Origin: an uncultured Lachnospiraceae bacterium
GTDB taxonomy: Bacteria; Bacillota; Clostridia; Lachnospirales; Lachnospiraceae
Length of the DNA stretch: 64,000 bases
Assembly (NCBI GenBank): GCA_902789555.1
Contig: CADAOF010000001.1
Coordinates: 187,851 to 251,850 of the forward strand
Direction of reading: 5' to 3'
In this document: piece by piece, positions 51,047 to 62,391 of the stretch
Numbering within the stretch: the stretch's first letter is position 1
Layout: every line of letters begins with the position of its first letter
Notes under the pieces: model-generated
Database searches by the model: none
What the model was told of the DNA's origin: nothing
What the model saw: only the letters and a program-made list of their open reading frames with translations
Program-made: the position numbers and the translations under genes

Positions 51047-52855
51047 TTATTTTTTACAGCGTTCGGTAAAGAACGCGCGGGCTTCTGCGATGTTCCGCTC
51101 AACTTCCGCCTTCAGTTCCCGCATGTCGGAGAACTTCCGTTCCGGGCGCAGAAAATGCAGAAGTTTCGTCTCGGCCATCAGTCCGTAGAGTTCCGGTTCG
51201 CCGTCAAGAACGTGCGTTTCAAGCCCCAGATGGAAGCCGGGACCGGCCGTCGGCTTGACGCCGATATTGGTGATCGCCGGCATCTCGCCGTTATCTGTTT
51301 TCAGCAGCGACACGTAGACACCGTACGGCGGGCAGAGCTTTCCGTCCGGGACGCGCTGGTTCGCCGTCGGGATGCCGATCGCGGTACCGATGTGCTCCCC
51401 GTAGCCGATCCTTGCTCGGATGAAATACGGATAGCCCAGGCATTCCTCTGCCTCTTCCATCTCTCCCTTCGCGATGAGTTCGCGGATCCGCGTACTGCTG
51501 ACGACTTCCCCGCACCGGATCTCTTTCGGGATCACGGTCAGGCGGAAGCCGAGTTTGTCGGCACGGTCCCGCAGCATTTCCACGTTTCCGCTTCGTTTAT
51601 AGCCGAAGCAGCAGTCCGGACCTGCCACGATGGAGCGCATGCCGAGCTGGCCGATCAGGATCTTTTCCAGAAAATCATCGGCACTCATCGTGCGGATCGC
51701 GTCGGTGAACGGGCACTCCGTGAGGCGGTCCATACCGAGGTCCTTTGCCATCAGTTTCTTTTCCGGCGAGGTCAGCAGCATCGCACGGGGCTCGCCGGCA
51801 CTCATCGGATTGTCGCTGAAGGCGAACAGAACAGTCTTCAGCCGGTCTTCAGCCGCCTGGCGCTGCATTTCCGCGAAGATCTTCCGGTGTCCGACATGCA
51901 TGCCGTCGAATTTGCCGATGGAAACGACCGAAGGCGCCGGTTCCCTGACTTTTGCCGGCGCAGGATCCGGCAGGAGCATGACGGCAGGACGGTATTTCGT
52001 ACCTTCTTTCCGAAAGAGACCGATTAGAAAGCCGTCAGGCGCAGTGACCCGCACCAGGCTGCCGTTTTCGTCGTCAGCCGCATTTGCGAAGTTCCCGTCG
52101 GACAGGAAATTACCGTTTTTCGCCGCAGCCTCGGCTGAAGCTTTCAGCCGCCGCAGCGGATAGTCCTTCAGAATGCTTTCCAGCGGCAGAACGGCTTCGG
52201 CAAGATGCCCGGTCAGCTTCATCGATTCGATGACGCCGAGCGGATAGGCTTCCCTCAGGGTAAAGCCCGAAGATTCCTCCCGGACCAGTTCCTCCATCAG
52301 GCCGCCGCAGCCGAGTTTCCGTCCGATATCGTGACAGAGCGTGCGGATGTAGGTGCCTTTGGAACAGCGCACCCGAAGCGTAACGCGCGGCAGATGGATG
52401 CTCAGGATCTCCAGCTCGTCAATACGGATCTCGCTTTCGCCGCGTTCGGCTTCGATGCCCTGCCTCGCCAGATCGACCAGTTTTCTTCCGCTGACTTTCC
52501 GCGCGGAATACATCGGCGTCAGCTGCCTGCTTTCTCCCGCAAAGGACATGACCGCAGCCCGGACTTCTTCCTCCGTGCTGGTGACCAGGTGATGAGCAAA
52601 CACTTTTCCGCAGGCATCCTGCGTATCGGTCTCTGCACCGAGATACAGCACGGTCCGGTACACTTTCGTCCCTTCCGACAGCAGATCGGCCAGTTTCGTG
52701 GCCCGTCCGAGCAGCACTGGCAGTACGCCTTCCGCTTCCGGATCCAGGGTCCCCAGATGACCTATCTTCTTCTGTCCGAAGATCCCGCGCAGACGCGCAA
52801 CGGCATCAAAGGAAGTATAGCCTTTTTCTTTAGCTACGATCAGGACTCCGTCCAT
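51047..52855 (-). CDS. TruB-RibF fusion: tRNA pseudouridine-55 synthase + riboflavin kinase/FAD synthetase
   Basis: 602 aa from ATG 52855, preceded by GGGGAG; codons further upstream are in nrnA. Residues 1-230 are TruB, with catalytic Asp38 in HLGTLDPEAEGVLPV and SKGTYIRTLCHDIG. After a linker (about 240-305), residues 308 onward are RibF: SVVSIGKFDGMHVGHRKIF (FMN adenylyltransferase), then GEVVSSTRIRELI, then the riboflavin kinase domain with GIPTANQ (about 494) and YGVYVSLL. The frame is continuous with no stop between the domains. In other Bacillota truB and ribF are neighbouring separate genes, so this is a gene fusion. It overlaps nrnA by 16 bp. Confidence 0.93.
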   Translation of the reverse strand: MDGVLIVAKEKGYTSFDAVARLRGIFGQKKIGHLGTLDPEAEGVLPVLLGRATKLADLLSEGTKVYRTVLYLGAETDTQDACGKVFAHHLVTSTEEEVRAAVMSFAGESRQLTPMYSARKVSGRKLVDLARQGIEAERGESEIRIDELEILSIHLPRVTLRVRCSKGTYIRTLCHDIGRKLGCGGLMEELVREESSGFTLREAYPLGVIESMKLTGHLAEAVLPLESILKDYPLRRLKASAEAAAKNGNFLSDGNFANAADDENGSLVRVTAPDGFLIGLFRKEGTKYRPAVMLLPDPAPAKVREPAPSVVSIGKFDGMHVGHRKIFAEMQRQAAEDRLKTVLFAFSDNPMSAGEPRAMLLTSPEKKLMAKDLGMDRLTECPFTDAIRTMSADDFLEKILIGQLGMRSIVAGPDCCFGYKRSGNVEMLRDRADKLGFRLTVIPKEIRCGEVVSSTRIRELIAKGEMEEAEECLGYPYFIRARIGYGEHIGTAIGIPTANQRVPDGKLCPPYGVYVSLLKTDNGEMPAITNIGVKPTAGPGFHLGLETHVLDGEPELYGLMAETKLLHFLRPERKFSDMRELKAEVERNIAEARAFFTERCKK

Positions 52856-53808
52856 GCGCCGATAAGCTCCCCTATTTCTTTGGTAATGATCTTTGCCGAT
52901 TCCTGCCACGGACCTCTCATGTCAAAGCCGGCAGCATGCTCGTGGCCGCCGCCCCCGTGGGAAGCGGCAAGGCCGGAAACGCTGATGTGCTGCGAGCGCA
53001 GGCTGACCTTGTAGACGTCATCCTCCAGTGCATAGAAGAACGCTGCGGCTTCCGTCCCTCTCGTGATCCGGAGCTCGTCGATGACGCCGTCCAGATCCTG
53101 CGCACTGAGCCCGAGGGCTTCCCGCTCAGCTTTCGTCACCGCCGCAATGATGAGTTTTCCGTCCAGTTCCAGGTAAGAGGATCCGAGTGCGACGCCGATC
53201 GCCTTGTTCTGCGCAAAGCTCCGGGCATGGAAGGTCTCGTCGATGATGAACTGCGCATCGTTTTTTTCCATCTTTTCCAGAAGACGGCCGGCGACTGTCA
53301 TTGTCCGCAGCGTCGTCGACGGATACTTAAAGACGCCGGTATCGTGCACGATGCCGAGATAAAGGCAGCGCGCGCAGTCGCGGTCGATCAGTTTTTCGTC
53401 CAAAAGCGTAAACAGCAGTTCGCAGGTGGAGCTCGCGCCGCCCTCGATGAGATTTTCCTCGCCGAAGCCCGGATTCGTCTCGTGATGGTCGATCACGACG
53501 CGTCGTCCGGCCCGTTCGAACATCGGCAGAAATGCATCAAGCCTGTCCTTCGCCGCTGCATCCAGTGAAATGAAAAGATCGTAGACCTCGCCGGAAGGTG
53601 CATGCAGGATCCGGTCTTCTCCGTTCAGAAAAGAAAAAGACGAGGCATAGGTCCCGAGGTATACATCCACGCGCACCTGCGGCATCGTCTTTCGCAGATA
53701 ATTCCACAGCCCGAGGCAAGCTCCCACACAGTCGCCGTCAGGACGTACATGTCCGCTGAGGGCGATGCTGCGGGCGTCACGCACCAGGGCACCGATCATG
53801 CTGCTCAT
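52840..53808 (-). CDS. nrnA: DHH-family nanoRNase/pAp phosphatase NrnA
   Basis: 322 aa. ALSGHVRPDGDCVGACLGL supplies the first Asp residues, VVIDHHETN the DHH motif (about 105), and the C-terminal DHHA1 domain ends with GGGHEHAAG (about 290). It degrades 2-5 nt RNAs and may dephosphorylate pAp. It overlaps the truB-ribF start by 16 bp and rbfA by 4 bp, so translational coupling is likely. Confidence 0.95.
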   Translation of the reverse strand: MSSMIGALVRDARSIALSGHVRPDGDCVGACLGLWNYLRKTMPQVRVDVYLGTYASSFSFLNGEDRILHAPSGEVYDLFISLDAAAKDRLDAFLPMFERAGRRVVIDHHETNPGFGEENLIEGGASSTCELLFTLLDEKLIDRDCARCLYLGIVHDTGVFKYPSTTLRTMTVAGRLLEKMEKNDAQFIIDETFHARSFAQNKAIGVALGSSYLELDGKLIIAAVTKAEREALGLSAQDLDGVIDELRITRGTEAAAFFYALEDDVYKVSLRSQHISVSGLAASHGGGGHEHAAGFDMRGPWQESAKIITKEIGELIGAWTES

Positions 53809-54224
53809 AACTCGTCTTCGTCCTCCGGGACGGAAGGGACTGCCTCGCCCATCGCGGCGATCTTGGCGTTCTGCGCCGCCATGACCTCGTCGATCTTCTG
53901 CGACATTTCCGAGCCGTAGGCGATCGAATTATCCATGATGAACGTGATCTCCGGCGTCAGCCTGAGGTTCAGGTTGACCGCTACTTCGTGACGGATGAAG
54001 CCGGCAGCGCTCTTTAAGGCAGCCTTCGTCTCCTCGACCGTCTCGTCATCGCCGAGCACGCTGATATAGGCCTTGCAGGTCTTCAGGTCCGGTGCCACCT
54101 GAGCATCGGTAACGCTTATCATGACCGGGATGCGCGGATCCTTCACCTCTTCGCGGAGAATGCGGGAAAGTTCCCGCTGCATCTCCGCGTTGATCCGTTC
54201 GTTTTTTACACTGTGTTTCTTCAT
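53805..54224 (-). CDS. rbfA: ribosome-binding factor A
   Basis: 139 aa from ATG 54224 with AGGATTG upstream; in-frame codons upstream are a shadow of infB. MKKHSVKNERINAEMQRELS, then ILREEVKDPRI and VTDAQVAPDLKTCKAYIS are diagnostic of RbfA, a KH-like factor for 16S 5'-end maturation. It starts one base after the infB stop. The acidic EDEDEL tail is normal. Confidence 0.96.
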   Translation of the reverse strand: MKKHSVKNERINAEMQRELSRILREEVKDPRIPVMISVTDAQVAPDLKTCKAYISVLGDDETVEETKAALKSAAGFIRHEVAVNLNLRLTPEITFIMDNSIAYGSEMSQKIDEVMAAQNAKIAAMGEAVPSVPEDEDEL

Positions 54225-54225
54225 A

Positions 54226-57192
54226 TCAATCCTTATGGCTCGGGAGCTTGCGCGGTTTTTCCACCATGGCATAGGCCTCGATGGCATCGTCCACGTCGAA
54301 GTCGCCGAACTTTTCAAAGACAAGGCCGCATTCGTAGCCGGCAGCCACTTCCTTGACATCGTCCTTGAAACGCTTGAGCGAAGCGAGGTTGCCGTCGAAG
54401 AGCAGGTCCTTGCCGCGGGTGATGCGGCACTTGCAGCCGCGCTGCAGCTTGCCGTCCAGAACGAAGCAGCCGGCGATGTTGCCGATACCGGAGGCCTTGA
54501 AGACCTGGCGGACCACGGCGTGGCCGATGATCTGCTCTTCGTATTCCGGTTCAAGCATGCCGAGCATGGCAGCTTCCACGTCCTCGATCGCCTTGTAAAT
54601 GACGTCGTAGAGACGGATGTCGACCTTCTCCTGCTCCGCGATCGAGCGGGCCTGGGCATCGGGCTTCACGTTGAAACCGATGATGATCGCGTTCGAAGCC
54701 GAAGCCAGCGTGACATCGGATTCGGAGATGTTGCCGGCAGCGCTGTGGATCACCTTGACGGCGATCTGCTCGTTCGACAGCTTCTGCAGGCTTGTCTTCA
54801 CGGCTTCCACCGAGCCCTGGACGTCTGCCTTGACGATCAGGTTCAGTTCCTTCATGTTGCCGCTCTGGATCTGGCTGAACAGATCGTCGAGCGTCAGCTT
54901 GCTCTTGGTCTCTTCCAGCAGCTTCTTGCGGCCTTCGGCAATGAAGGTCTCGGCATAGGCGCGGGCATCCTTTTCCGTCTTCGTGGAAATGAAGACTTCG
55001 CCGGCGCCGGGGACGCTCGAAAGGCCGAGCAGCTCGACAGGCATGCCGGGCGTCGCTTCCTTCACGCGTTCGCGCTTGTCGTTCAGCATCGCGCGGATCT
55101 TGCCGTAGCAGCCGCCGGCCACGACGTTGTCGCCCACGTGAAGCGTACCCTTCTGCACGAGCACGGTGGCCACGGGACCGCGGGTCGGATCCAACTGCGC
55201 TTCGATGACCAGACCGCGGGCGCTTCGCTTCGGGTCGGCCTTCAGTTCCTGTACGTCGGCAACCAGAAGGACCATCTCCAGCAGGTCTTCAATACCGTCG
55301 CCGCGTTTCGCGGAAACGGGGACGAAGACGTTGGAGCCGCCCCATTCCTCACCGATCAGGCCGTATTCGGACAGTTCCTTCTTGACCTTGTCAATGTTGG
55401 CGCCGGGCTTGTCGATCTTGTTGATGGCAACGACGATCTCAACGCCGGCAGCCTTCGCATGGTTGATGGCTTCGACGGTCTGCGGCATGACACCGTCGTC
55501 GGCAGCCACGACCAGGATCGCGATATCGGTCGCCTGGGCACCGCGCATGCGCATGGCGGTGAAGGCTTCGTGACCGGGGGTATCCAGGAAGGTGATCTTC
55601 CGGCCGTTTATTTCGACCATGTACGCGCCGATGTGCTGGGTGATGCCGCCGGCCTCACCGGTCGTGACGTTTGTCTTGCGGATCGCGTCGAGCAGGGAAG
55701 TCTTACCGTGGTCGACGTGGCCCATGACGCAGACCACAGGGGGTCTCGGCACCATGTTCTCTTCCTTGTCTTCGATCTTATCTTCAAGGAGCTCGGCAAT
55801 GACGTCGACGGTCTCTTCCTTCTCGGCAACAATGTCGAAATCGAGCGCGATGTCGGCTGCGGTATCGTAATCCAGATCCTGGTTGACGGTAAACACCTTG
55901 CCTTCCAGGAAGAGTTTCTTGATGATGGCGGCGGGCTGCATCTTCATGGCTTCCGCCAGTTCCTTGAGCGTCAGCTTCTCCGGAATGGTGATCGTCTTGA
56001 TCTGCTGTTCCTTCTGCTCAGGCTTTGCTTCCTTGGCCAGACGGTCCAGATCCTTTATGCCCTTGCCCTTTGCAGTCTTTCCGCCGGGACGGCGCAGTTC
56101 GCCGGAATCCCCCTTGTTGTAGCGGGAGTTTGCCGTCTTGCTGCTGCCCTGCTGGGTACGGGTCTGCTTGTTGTTCTTGCCGTTCTTGGAAAGGCCGAGG
56201 CCGCCGAAATCAGCGCCGGCGGTACGGGGAGCGGAAGTTCTTCCCGCACCTGCTCCTGCAGATCTGCGCGGTTTCTGATCGTCGTCCTTATCCTTCATAA
56301 AGCCCTGGCTGCCGGTAGCGCCGGTGCGCAGGCCGTAGGTATTCCCGGTACGCTGATAAGTTCCGGTGCCGCCGGAATGATAAGCGCGGGTCTCGCCGTT
56401 CGCATTCTGCGTAAAGCCTCCGCGTCCGGGCTGGCCGGGACGGCCCTGACCGACAGCCGGCCGGCGTCCGTCGCGCGTTCCGGTACCGTTCTTCGCGGCT
56501 TCGCGGCGTTCCTTCTGCTCGCGGGCAAGACGCTCGGTACGGTCCTTCGCTTCCTGTTCTGCCTGACGGACCTTGCTCATGTCGACGAAACGGCGCACCG
56601 GTTTCGGCGGTTCTTCCGCCTTGGGCGGTTCGGCGGCAGAGGCTTTGGTCTCAGGCGCCTTAACTTCAGCCGCTTCAGGTTCCGCTTTCTTCACAGGCTT
56701 TTTGGCCGGCTTTTCGGCAGGCAGCTCTTCCTTGGCCATCTTTACGGGTTCCGCAGGCTTAGGCTCAGCCGTCTCGGCAGGCTTGGACGGCGCTTTCACC
56801 GCAGCAGTCTCCGCCGGCTTCACATTCGCCTTTTCAGGCGCTTTTGCCGCCTTTGCGGGCTCTTCCGCCGGTTTCTTCGCGGCAGCCGTTTCAGGTGCGG
56901 GCGCAGCCTTTACGGGCTTCTCCGCCGCCTTTTCGGCAGGCTTTTCGGGTGCCGGGGCAGCCGGCGCTTTCGGTGCAGAAGCAGCCGTCCCGGACTGGGC
57001 GGCAGGTCTTGCCGGCGTCTTTGCAGCAGACGAAGTCCCGGCAGGCTTCTTCGGCGCGCCCGGTGTCTGCGGACGCATCTTCAGACTGTTCTGCTGGCTG
57101 TTCTGGGCATGGAACACCACGCTCCATTTTTTCTTCTTCGGCTGTGTGCCTTCATCGGAAGGGTTCATATTGACATTCTTTTCATTATCCAT
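54226..57192 (-). CDS. infB: translation initiation factor IF-2
   Basis: 988 aa, in the long class. Residues 1-400 are a low-complexity Ala/Lys/Pro/Glu-rich extension with Arg/Gly patches, holding an IF2-N motif near 400 ([16 protein letters not shown]). The G domain follows at about 492 with [25 protein letters not shown] and NKIDKPGAN. Domains II, III and the C-terminal fMet-tRNA-binding domain complete it. The high-GC repetitive N-terminus causes long spurious frames on the other strand. It lies 3 bp after ylxQ. Confidence 0.98.
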   Translation of the reverse strand: MDNEKNVNMNPSDEGTQPKKKKWSVVFHAQNSQQNSLKMRPQTPGAPKKPAGTSSAAKTPARPAAQSGTAASAPKAPAAPAPEKPAEKAAEKPVKAAPAPETAAAKKPAEEPAKAAKAPEKANVKPAETAAVKAPSKPAETAEPKPAEPVKMAKEELPAEKPAKKPVKKAEPEAAEVKAPETKASAAEPPKAEEPPKPVRRFVDMSKVRQAEQEAKDRTERLAREQKERREAAKNGTGTRDGRRPAVGQGRPGQPGRGGFTQNANGETRAYHSGGTGTYQRTGNTYGLRTGATGSQGFMKDKDDDQKPRRSAGAGAGRTSAPRTAGADFGGLGLSKNGKNNKQTRTQQGSSKTANSRYNKGDSGELRRPGGKTAKGKGIKDLDRLAKEAKPEQKEQQIKTITIPEKLTLKELAEAMKMQPAAIIKKLFLEGKVFTVNQDLDYDTAADIALDFDIVAEKEETVDVIAELLEDKIEDKEENMVPRPPVVCVMGHVDHGKTSLLDAIRKTNVTTGEAGGITQHIGAYMVEINGRKITFLDTPGHEAFTAMRMRGAQATDIAILVVAADDGVMPQTVEAINHAKAAGVEIVVAINKIDKPGANIDKVKKELSEYGLIGEEWGGSNVFVPVSAKRGDGIEDLLEMVLLVADVQELKADPKRSARGLVIEAQLDPTRGPVATVLVQKGTLHVGDNVVAGGCYGKIRAMLNDKRERVKEATPGMPVELLGLSSVPGAGEVFISTKTEKDARAYAETFIAEGRKKLLEETKSKLTLDDLFSQIQSGNMKELNLIVKADVQGSVEAVKTSLQKLSNEQIAVKVIHSAAGNISESDVTLASASNAIIIGFNVKPDAQARSIAEQEKVDIRLYDVIYKAIEDVEAAMLGMLEPEYEEQIIGHAVVRQVFKASGIGNIAGCFVLDGKLQRGCKCRITRGKDLLFDGNLASLKRFKDDVKEVAAGYECGLVFEKFGDFDVDDAIEAYAMVEKPRKLPSHKD

Positions 57193-57195
57193 GCT

Positions 57196-57522
57196 TTATT
57201 CTCCCCGGTTTTCCGTAATGGTTTCTGCAGTACGGCTGATCGCTGCCGCCAGTCCCTGATCCAGCACCGCAATGCAGGATCGGTCTCCCTTGCCTATCGC
57301 ATGCGCAAGCGCCTGCTTGCTGCCGATGACAAGGAACGGACAGCCGCCGTGTTCACATCGGTCGCGGAATTTCTTCTTCGTATTTGCCGACGCGTCCTCC
57401 GCGACGATGGTCAGCCATGCTTTTCGGGCTTTCAGTGCCTGTTCTGCGGCAAATTCGCCGCTTGCCACTTTTCCGGCTTTTGCCGCGATGCCGAGCAATC
57501 CCAGTATCTTATTCTCCGACAA
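57196..57522 (-). CDS. L7Ae-family RNA-binding protein YlxQ
   Basis: 108 aa. NKILGLLGIAAKAGKVASGE then AWLTIVAEDASANTKKKF fit the L7Ae/L30e/S12e-like YlxQ proteins encoded between ylxR and infB. They bind kink-turn RNA. The start overlaps the end of ylxR by 14 bp. Confidence 0.92.
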   Translation of the reverse strand: MSENKILGLLGIAAKAGKVASGEFAAEQALKARKAWLTIVAEDASANTKKKFRDRCEHGGCPFLVIGSKQALAHAIGKGDRSCIAVLDQGLAAAISRTAETITENRGE

Positions 57523-57784
57523 GCGCCTTCACCTCCGCCCGAAGCTTTTCCTGCGCCTCTTTCGGCACATGGGTCCTGAAGGAACGGCTGAGCGCCTCCG
57601 TTCGGAAGGCCTTCTCCAGACACTCGGCACTGCGGCAGAGATACGCGCCGCGGCCGGCAGCTTTTCCGCCGGGATCGACGAGATATTCGCCGTCAGGCGT
57701 ATGCACGATCCGGATCAGCTCCTTTTTGTCTTTTTCTTCGCGGCACCCCACACAGGTGCGCTGCGGCTGCTTTCGTTCCTTCAT
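57509..57784 (-). CDS. YlxR (DUF448) family RNA-binding protein
   Basis: 91 aa. PQRTCVGCREEKDKKELIRI, PDGEYLVDPGGKAAGRGAYL and CLEKAFRTEAL match DUF448, a nucleic-acid-binding protein of the nusA operon. The CxxC may bind metal. It lies 8 bp after nusA. Confidence 0.94.
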   Translation of the reverse strand: MKERKQPQRTCVGCREEKDKKELIRIVHTPDGEYLVDPGGKAAGRGAYLCRSAECLEKAFRTEALSRSFRTHVPKEAQEKLRAEVKALVGE

Positions 57785-57792
57785 GCTTTCAA

Positions 57793-58917
57793 TTATGCCT
57801 CTTCCTCGGAAACGTTTGCCTCTTCTTCCGAATAGTCGTTGCTGTAGTCGTCAATGTAGCCGATCTCTTCGAACAGGCCGGACTCTCTGGCTTCGGTCTC
57901 GCTCTTGATGTCGATCTTATAGCCCGTGAGTTTGGCGGAAAGCCTGGCGTTCTGGCCGGCTCTGCCGATCGCGAGGGACAGCTGGAAGTCGGGGACGATG
58001 ACCAGAGCTTCCTTTTCTTCGTCATCCGCCAGGACGCAGATGACCTTGGCCGGGCTGAGGGCGTTTTCGATCAGTTCGGCAGAGTTATCGCTCCAGTGAA
58101 TGATGTCGATCTTTTCGCCGCCCAGTTCGTCAACGACTGCGTTCACGCGGACGCCGTTCAGGCCGACGCAGGCGCCGATCGGATCCACGCCTTCATCGTA
58201 GGAAACGACAGCCATCTTGGTGCGTGAACCGGCTTCGCGGGCGATCGCCTTGATCTCAACGATCCCCTGCTGGATCTCGGCCACTTCGGCCTCAAAAAGG
58301 CGCTTGACGAGGTCCGGATGGGTCCGGCTGACCAGGATGTGCGGGCCGCGGGGCGTATCCTTGACTTCAAGGATCAGGACCTTGATGCGCTCGGTCGGAC
58401 GGTAGTTTTCCGTCTTGACCTGCTCGTTCTCGGGCATGATCGCATCGGCCTTGCCCAGGTTAATGCTGATATTCTTTCCGATATGGCGCTGCACGACGCC
58501 GGTGATGATGTCGTGTTCACGGGAATTGTAGCGGTCGTAGACCGACTTGCGTTCTTCTTCACGCAGTTTCTGCAGAATGACGTTCTTCGCGTTCTGCGTG
58601 GCAATGCGGCCGAAACTCGCAGAACGAATGTCTTCGCGGACAACATCGCCCACCTGGTACATCGCGTTCTTCTTGTGCGCATCCTCGAGCGAGATCTCCA
58701 GGGCGGGATCGGTCACGGTCTCCACCACGGTCTTCTCGGCATACATTTCATAGTCGCCGGTCTCTCGGTCCATGTGGACGTGGATATTGTCAGCCTTGCC
58801 GAAATGGTTCTTGCAGGCCGTAAGCAGCGAGTTTTCAATTGCTTCCATGATTACTTCGCGGCTGATATCTTTCTCTTTTTCCAGTACGTTCAGGGCTTCG
58901 ATCAGTTCCTTATTCAT
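57793..58917 (-). CDS. nusA: transcription termination/antitermination protein NusA
   Basis: 374 aa. The N-terminal RNA-polymerase-binding domain (1-125) begins [18 protein letters not shown]. It is followed by S1 (about 130-200) and two KH domains ([20 protein letters not shown] then [20 protein letters not shown], and [20 protein letters not shown]). It lacks the C-terminal acidic repeats of E. coli NusA, as usual in Bacillota. It ends in an acidic tail. It lies 27 bp after rimP. Confidence 0.98.
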   Translation of the reverse strand: MNKELIEALNVLEKEKDISREVIMEAIENSLLTACKNHFGKADNIHVHMDRETGDYEMYAEKTVVETVTDPALEISLEDAHKKNAMYQVGDVVREDIRSASFGRIATQNAKNVILQKLREEERKSVYDRYNSREHDIITGVVQRHIGKNISINLGKADAIMPENEQVKTENYRPTERIKVLILEVKDTPRGPHILVSRTHPDLVKRLFEAEVAEIQQGIVEIKAIAREAGSRTKMAVVSYDEGVDPIGACVGLNGVRVNAVVDELGGEKIDIIHWSDNSAELIENALSPAKVICVLADDEEKEALVIVPDFQLSLAIGRAGQNARLSAKLTGYKIDIKSETEARESGLFEEIGYIDDYSNDYSEEEANVSEEEA

Positions 58918-58944
58918 TTTCCGGTGTCCTCCGTGTTTCTATCG

Positions 58945-59424
58945 TCAAAAGTCTGAAAAGTCGATGTAAGGCCGAACCAGGGAAATGTCCCGGCGGGCAA
59001 AGGTCTTTGTTTCCCCTTCGCCGAACGAAAGGGTCACGGTCTCGCTGTCGAATGCTTCCAGCATACCGACGTATTCCTTATTCTTTTCCGCATCGGGTTT
59101 GAAGAGGTGGATCTCCACGTCATTTCCGATGTTCCTCTGGAAATCCCTGTCTTTTTTGAAGGGCCGGAGCAGTCCGGGAGAACTGACTTCCAGCGTGTAG
59201 GCCTCTTCAATGAAATCGGCCTTGTCCAGTTCGGCTTCCCAGGCGCGGCTCGCCGCTTCGCAGTCGCCGATCTTTATTCCGCCTGCCTTATCCAGGTAGG
59301 CCCGAAGGTATCTCGTGGATCCTTCCTTGACGTATTCCACGTCGACGAGCTCAAGTCCCTGCGCCGTACAGATGGGCTGCAGCAGCTCTTCCGCTCTCCT
59401 TTCGCATTCTTCCCTGCGGATCAT
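58945..59424 (-). CDS. rimP: ribosome maturation factor RimP
   Basis: 159 aa from ATG 59424 with AAAGGGG upstream; in-frame upstream codons overlap the leader hairpin. LVDVEYVKEGSTRYLRAYLD, YTLEVSSPGLLRPFKKDRDF, and the C-terminal Sm-like domain are diagnostic. It is the first gene of the rimP-nusA-ylxR-ylxQ-infB-rbfA-nrnA-truB/ribF operon. Confidence 0.96.
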   Translation of the reverse strand: MIRREECERRAEELLQPICTAQGLELVDVEYVKEGSTRYLRAYLDKAGGIKIGDCEAASRAWEAELDKADFIEEAYTLEVSSPGLLRPFKKDRDFQRNIGNDVEIHLFKPDAEKNKEYVGMLEAFDSETVTLSFGEGETKTFARRDISLVRPYIDFSDF

Positions 59425-59444
59425 TTCATACCCCTTTACAAAAC

Positions 59445-59473
59445 GGAAAGAGTGGCTTTCGACCACTCTTTCC
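59445..59473 (-). promoter_or_regulatory. rimP leader hairpin
   Basis: On the minus strand GGAAAGAGTGG pairs perfectly with CCACTCTTTCC around a 7-nt loop, about 20 bp before the rimP start and 26 bp after the -10. No T-run follows; it may stabilise or regulate the superoperon mRNA. Confidence 0.7.
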
Positions 59474-59498
59474 AACAAAGTCAACATTCAACGATGGC

Positions 59499-59527
59499 AT
59501 TATAAGGGGCGTTTCCGAAAAAATCAA
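59499..59527 (-). promoter_or_regulatory. promoter of the rimP-nusA-infB superoperon
   Basis: On the minus strand TTGATT and TATAAT are separated by 17 bp. It is the only clear promoter until rpsO, so it likely drives all eight genes. Confidence 0.88.
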
Positions 59528-59621
59528 GCCCTTTTTGTCATTTTTTTGCTTTTTTTGAAGAATTTCAGGCACGAAACAAGGATTTCCGGCTGTTTTCGTG
59601 AAAAGCGCAGTGTTTCGGGGC

Positions 59622-61139
<1,518 letters not shown>

Positions 61140-61170
61140 TTATTGTTGATCACTGCTTATCAAAAGACGA

Positions 61171-61202
61171 AAAGCAGGGGCTTCTCGAAGGATACCCCTG
61201 CT
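61171..61202 (-). terminator. terminator of recA
   Basis: On the minus strand AGCAGGGG pairs with CCCCTGCT and is followed by TTTTCGTCTTTT, 6 bp after the recA stop. Confidence 0.9.
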
Positions 61203-61208
61203 GTCTTC

Positions 61209-62222
61209 TTATTCTTCGGGCTTTGCTGCGGCCGGAAGGCCGAAATGCTCCCTGACCAGGCCTTCGACCTCTTCGAGGATCTCGGGATGCGTCTTCAGGA
61301 AAAGCTTGGTATTGTCGCGGCCCTGGCCGATGCGGCTTCCCTGATAGGAATACCAGGCGCCGCTCTTTTCGATGATACCCGCTTTCTCCGCAAGATTCAG
61401 GATATCGCCCTCACGGGAAATGCCGGTGCCGAACATGATGTCGAATTCCGCTTCCTTAAAGGGCGGTGCGACCTTGTTCTTGACGACCTTCACGCGCACG
61501 TGGTTGCCGATGACTTCGCCGCCCTGCTTGAGGGATTCGATGCGGCGGACGTCCAGACGCACGGAACTGTAGAACTTCAGCGCGCGGCCGCCGGTCGTCA
61601 CTTCGGGATTGCCGAACATGACGCCGACCTTCTCACGCAGCTGGTTGATGAAGATGACGACGCAGCCGCTGCGGCCGATCGCTGCGGTCAGTTTGCGGCA
61701 GGCCTGACTCATCAGGCGGGCCTGCTTGCCCATCTGCGCATCGCCCATGTCGCCGTCGATCTCATCTTTCGGAACCAGCGCGGCAACGGAGTCGATGACC
61801 ACGACGTCCATGGCGCCCGATCGCACCATGGTCTCGGCGATCTCCAGCGCCTGCTCGCCGTTGTCCGGCTGCGAGACGTAGAGGTTATCCACGTCGACGC
61901 CGATGGCCTTGGCATACTTCGGATCGAGCGCGTGTTCCGCATCCACGAAGCCTGCGATGCCGCCGAGTTTCTGCGCTTCGGCGACCACGTGCAGGGCCAG
62001 CGTGGTCTTGCCGCTGGATTCCGGTCCGAAGATCTCAATGATGCGGCCCTTAGGGATGCCGCCGAGCCCGAGTGCGAGGTCCAGGGAAATGGAACCGGTC
62101 GGGATGGTTTCGATATTCATGGCGGTATTGTCGCCCAGTCTCATGATGGAGCCCTTGCCGTAATCCTTCTCGATGGACGCGACGGCAGTCTCCAGTGCTC
62201 TTCTTTTATCTTCCTGATTCAT
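61209..62222 (-). CDS. recA: recombinase RecA
   Basis: 337 aa, preceded by CGGAGG. Walker A is GPESSGKT (66-73), and [32 protein letters not shown] and the L2 loop region are intact. The C-terminal acidic tail is short. RecA performs strand exchange and triggers LexA self-cleavage. A LexA box just downstream of its promoter places it in the SOS regulon with lexA and the yneA-like gene. Confidence 0.99.
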   Translation of the reverse strand: MNQEDKRRALETAVASIEKDYGKGSIMRLGDNTAMNIETIPTGSISLDLALGLGGIPKGRIIEIFGPESSGKTTLALHVVAEAQKLGGIAGFVDAEHALDPKYAKAIGVDVDNLYVSQPDNGEQALEIAETMVRSGAMDVVVIDSVAALVPKDEIDGDMGDAQMGKQARLMSQACRKLTAAIGRSGCVVIFINQLREKVGVMFGNPEVTTGGRALKFYSSVRLDVRRIESLKQGGEVIGNHVRVKVVKNKVAPPFKEAEFDIMFGTGISREGDILNLAEKAGIIEKSGAWYSYQGSRIGQGRDNTKLFLKTHPEILEEVEGLVREHFGLPAAAKPEE

Positions 62223-62234
62223 GATGCCTCCGTT

Positions 62235-62248
62235 CGAACTAATGTTCG
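62235..62248. promoter_or_regulatory. LexA box of recA
   Basis: CGAACTAATGTTCG is a perfect CGAAC-N4-GTTCG site centred about 15 bp downstream of the recA -10, where LexA would block initiation. Confidence 0.93.
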
Positions 62249-62257
62249 ATTTTCTTT

Positions 62258-62286
62258 ATCGTATGATATTTTCCCGAACTTGTCAA
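62258..62286 (-). promoter_or_regulatory. promoter of recA
   Basis: On the minus strand TTGACA and TACGAT are separated by 17 bp. Confidence 0.88.
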
Positions 62287-62306
62287 GCGTTTTCCCTGTT
62301 TTTCTG

Positions 62307-62343
62307 CATAAAAAACGGAAAACAGCCTGCGCCATCTCCCGTT
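62307..62343 (-). other. possible very short transcript or attenuator upstream of recA
   Basis: Directly after the promoter at 62348-62376, minus-strand AAACGGGA (62336-62343) can pair with TTTCCGTTT (62313-62321), followed by TTTTTATG. A transcript of about 35 nt would result, or an attenuator before the recA promoter. Confidence 0.4.
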
Positions 62344-62347
62344 TACA

Positions 62348-62376
62348 AGTCTACAGGATAAGCCGCTTTCTGTCAA
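62348..62376 (-). promoter_or_regulatory. upstream promoter before recA
   Basis: TTGACA and TAGACT on the minus strand are separated by 17 bp, just after the stop of the rhomboid-like gene and about 85 bp upstream of the recA promoter. Confidence 0.65.
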
Positions 62377-62391
62377 GCCTGCGGAGAAAAC

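Noticed and set aside
53805-54659. Long version of rbfA with 145 extra N-terminal residues
   Set aside because: The extra part is Arg/Ser/Ala-rich shadow of infB in another frame; the ribosome site and family alignment place the start at 54224.
54121-57579. 1152-codon open frame on the plus strand
   Set aside because: It is antisense to infB and parts of rbfA/ylxQ. Its composition (Leu/Arg/Gly-rich, no domains) is the mirror of G+C-rich third positions; it has no ribosome site.
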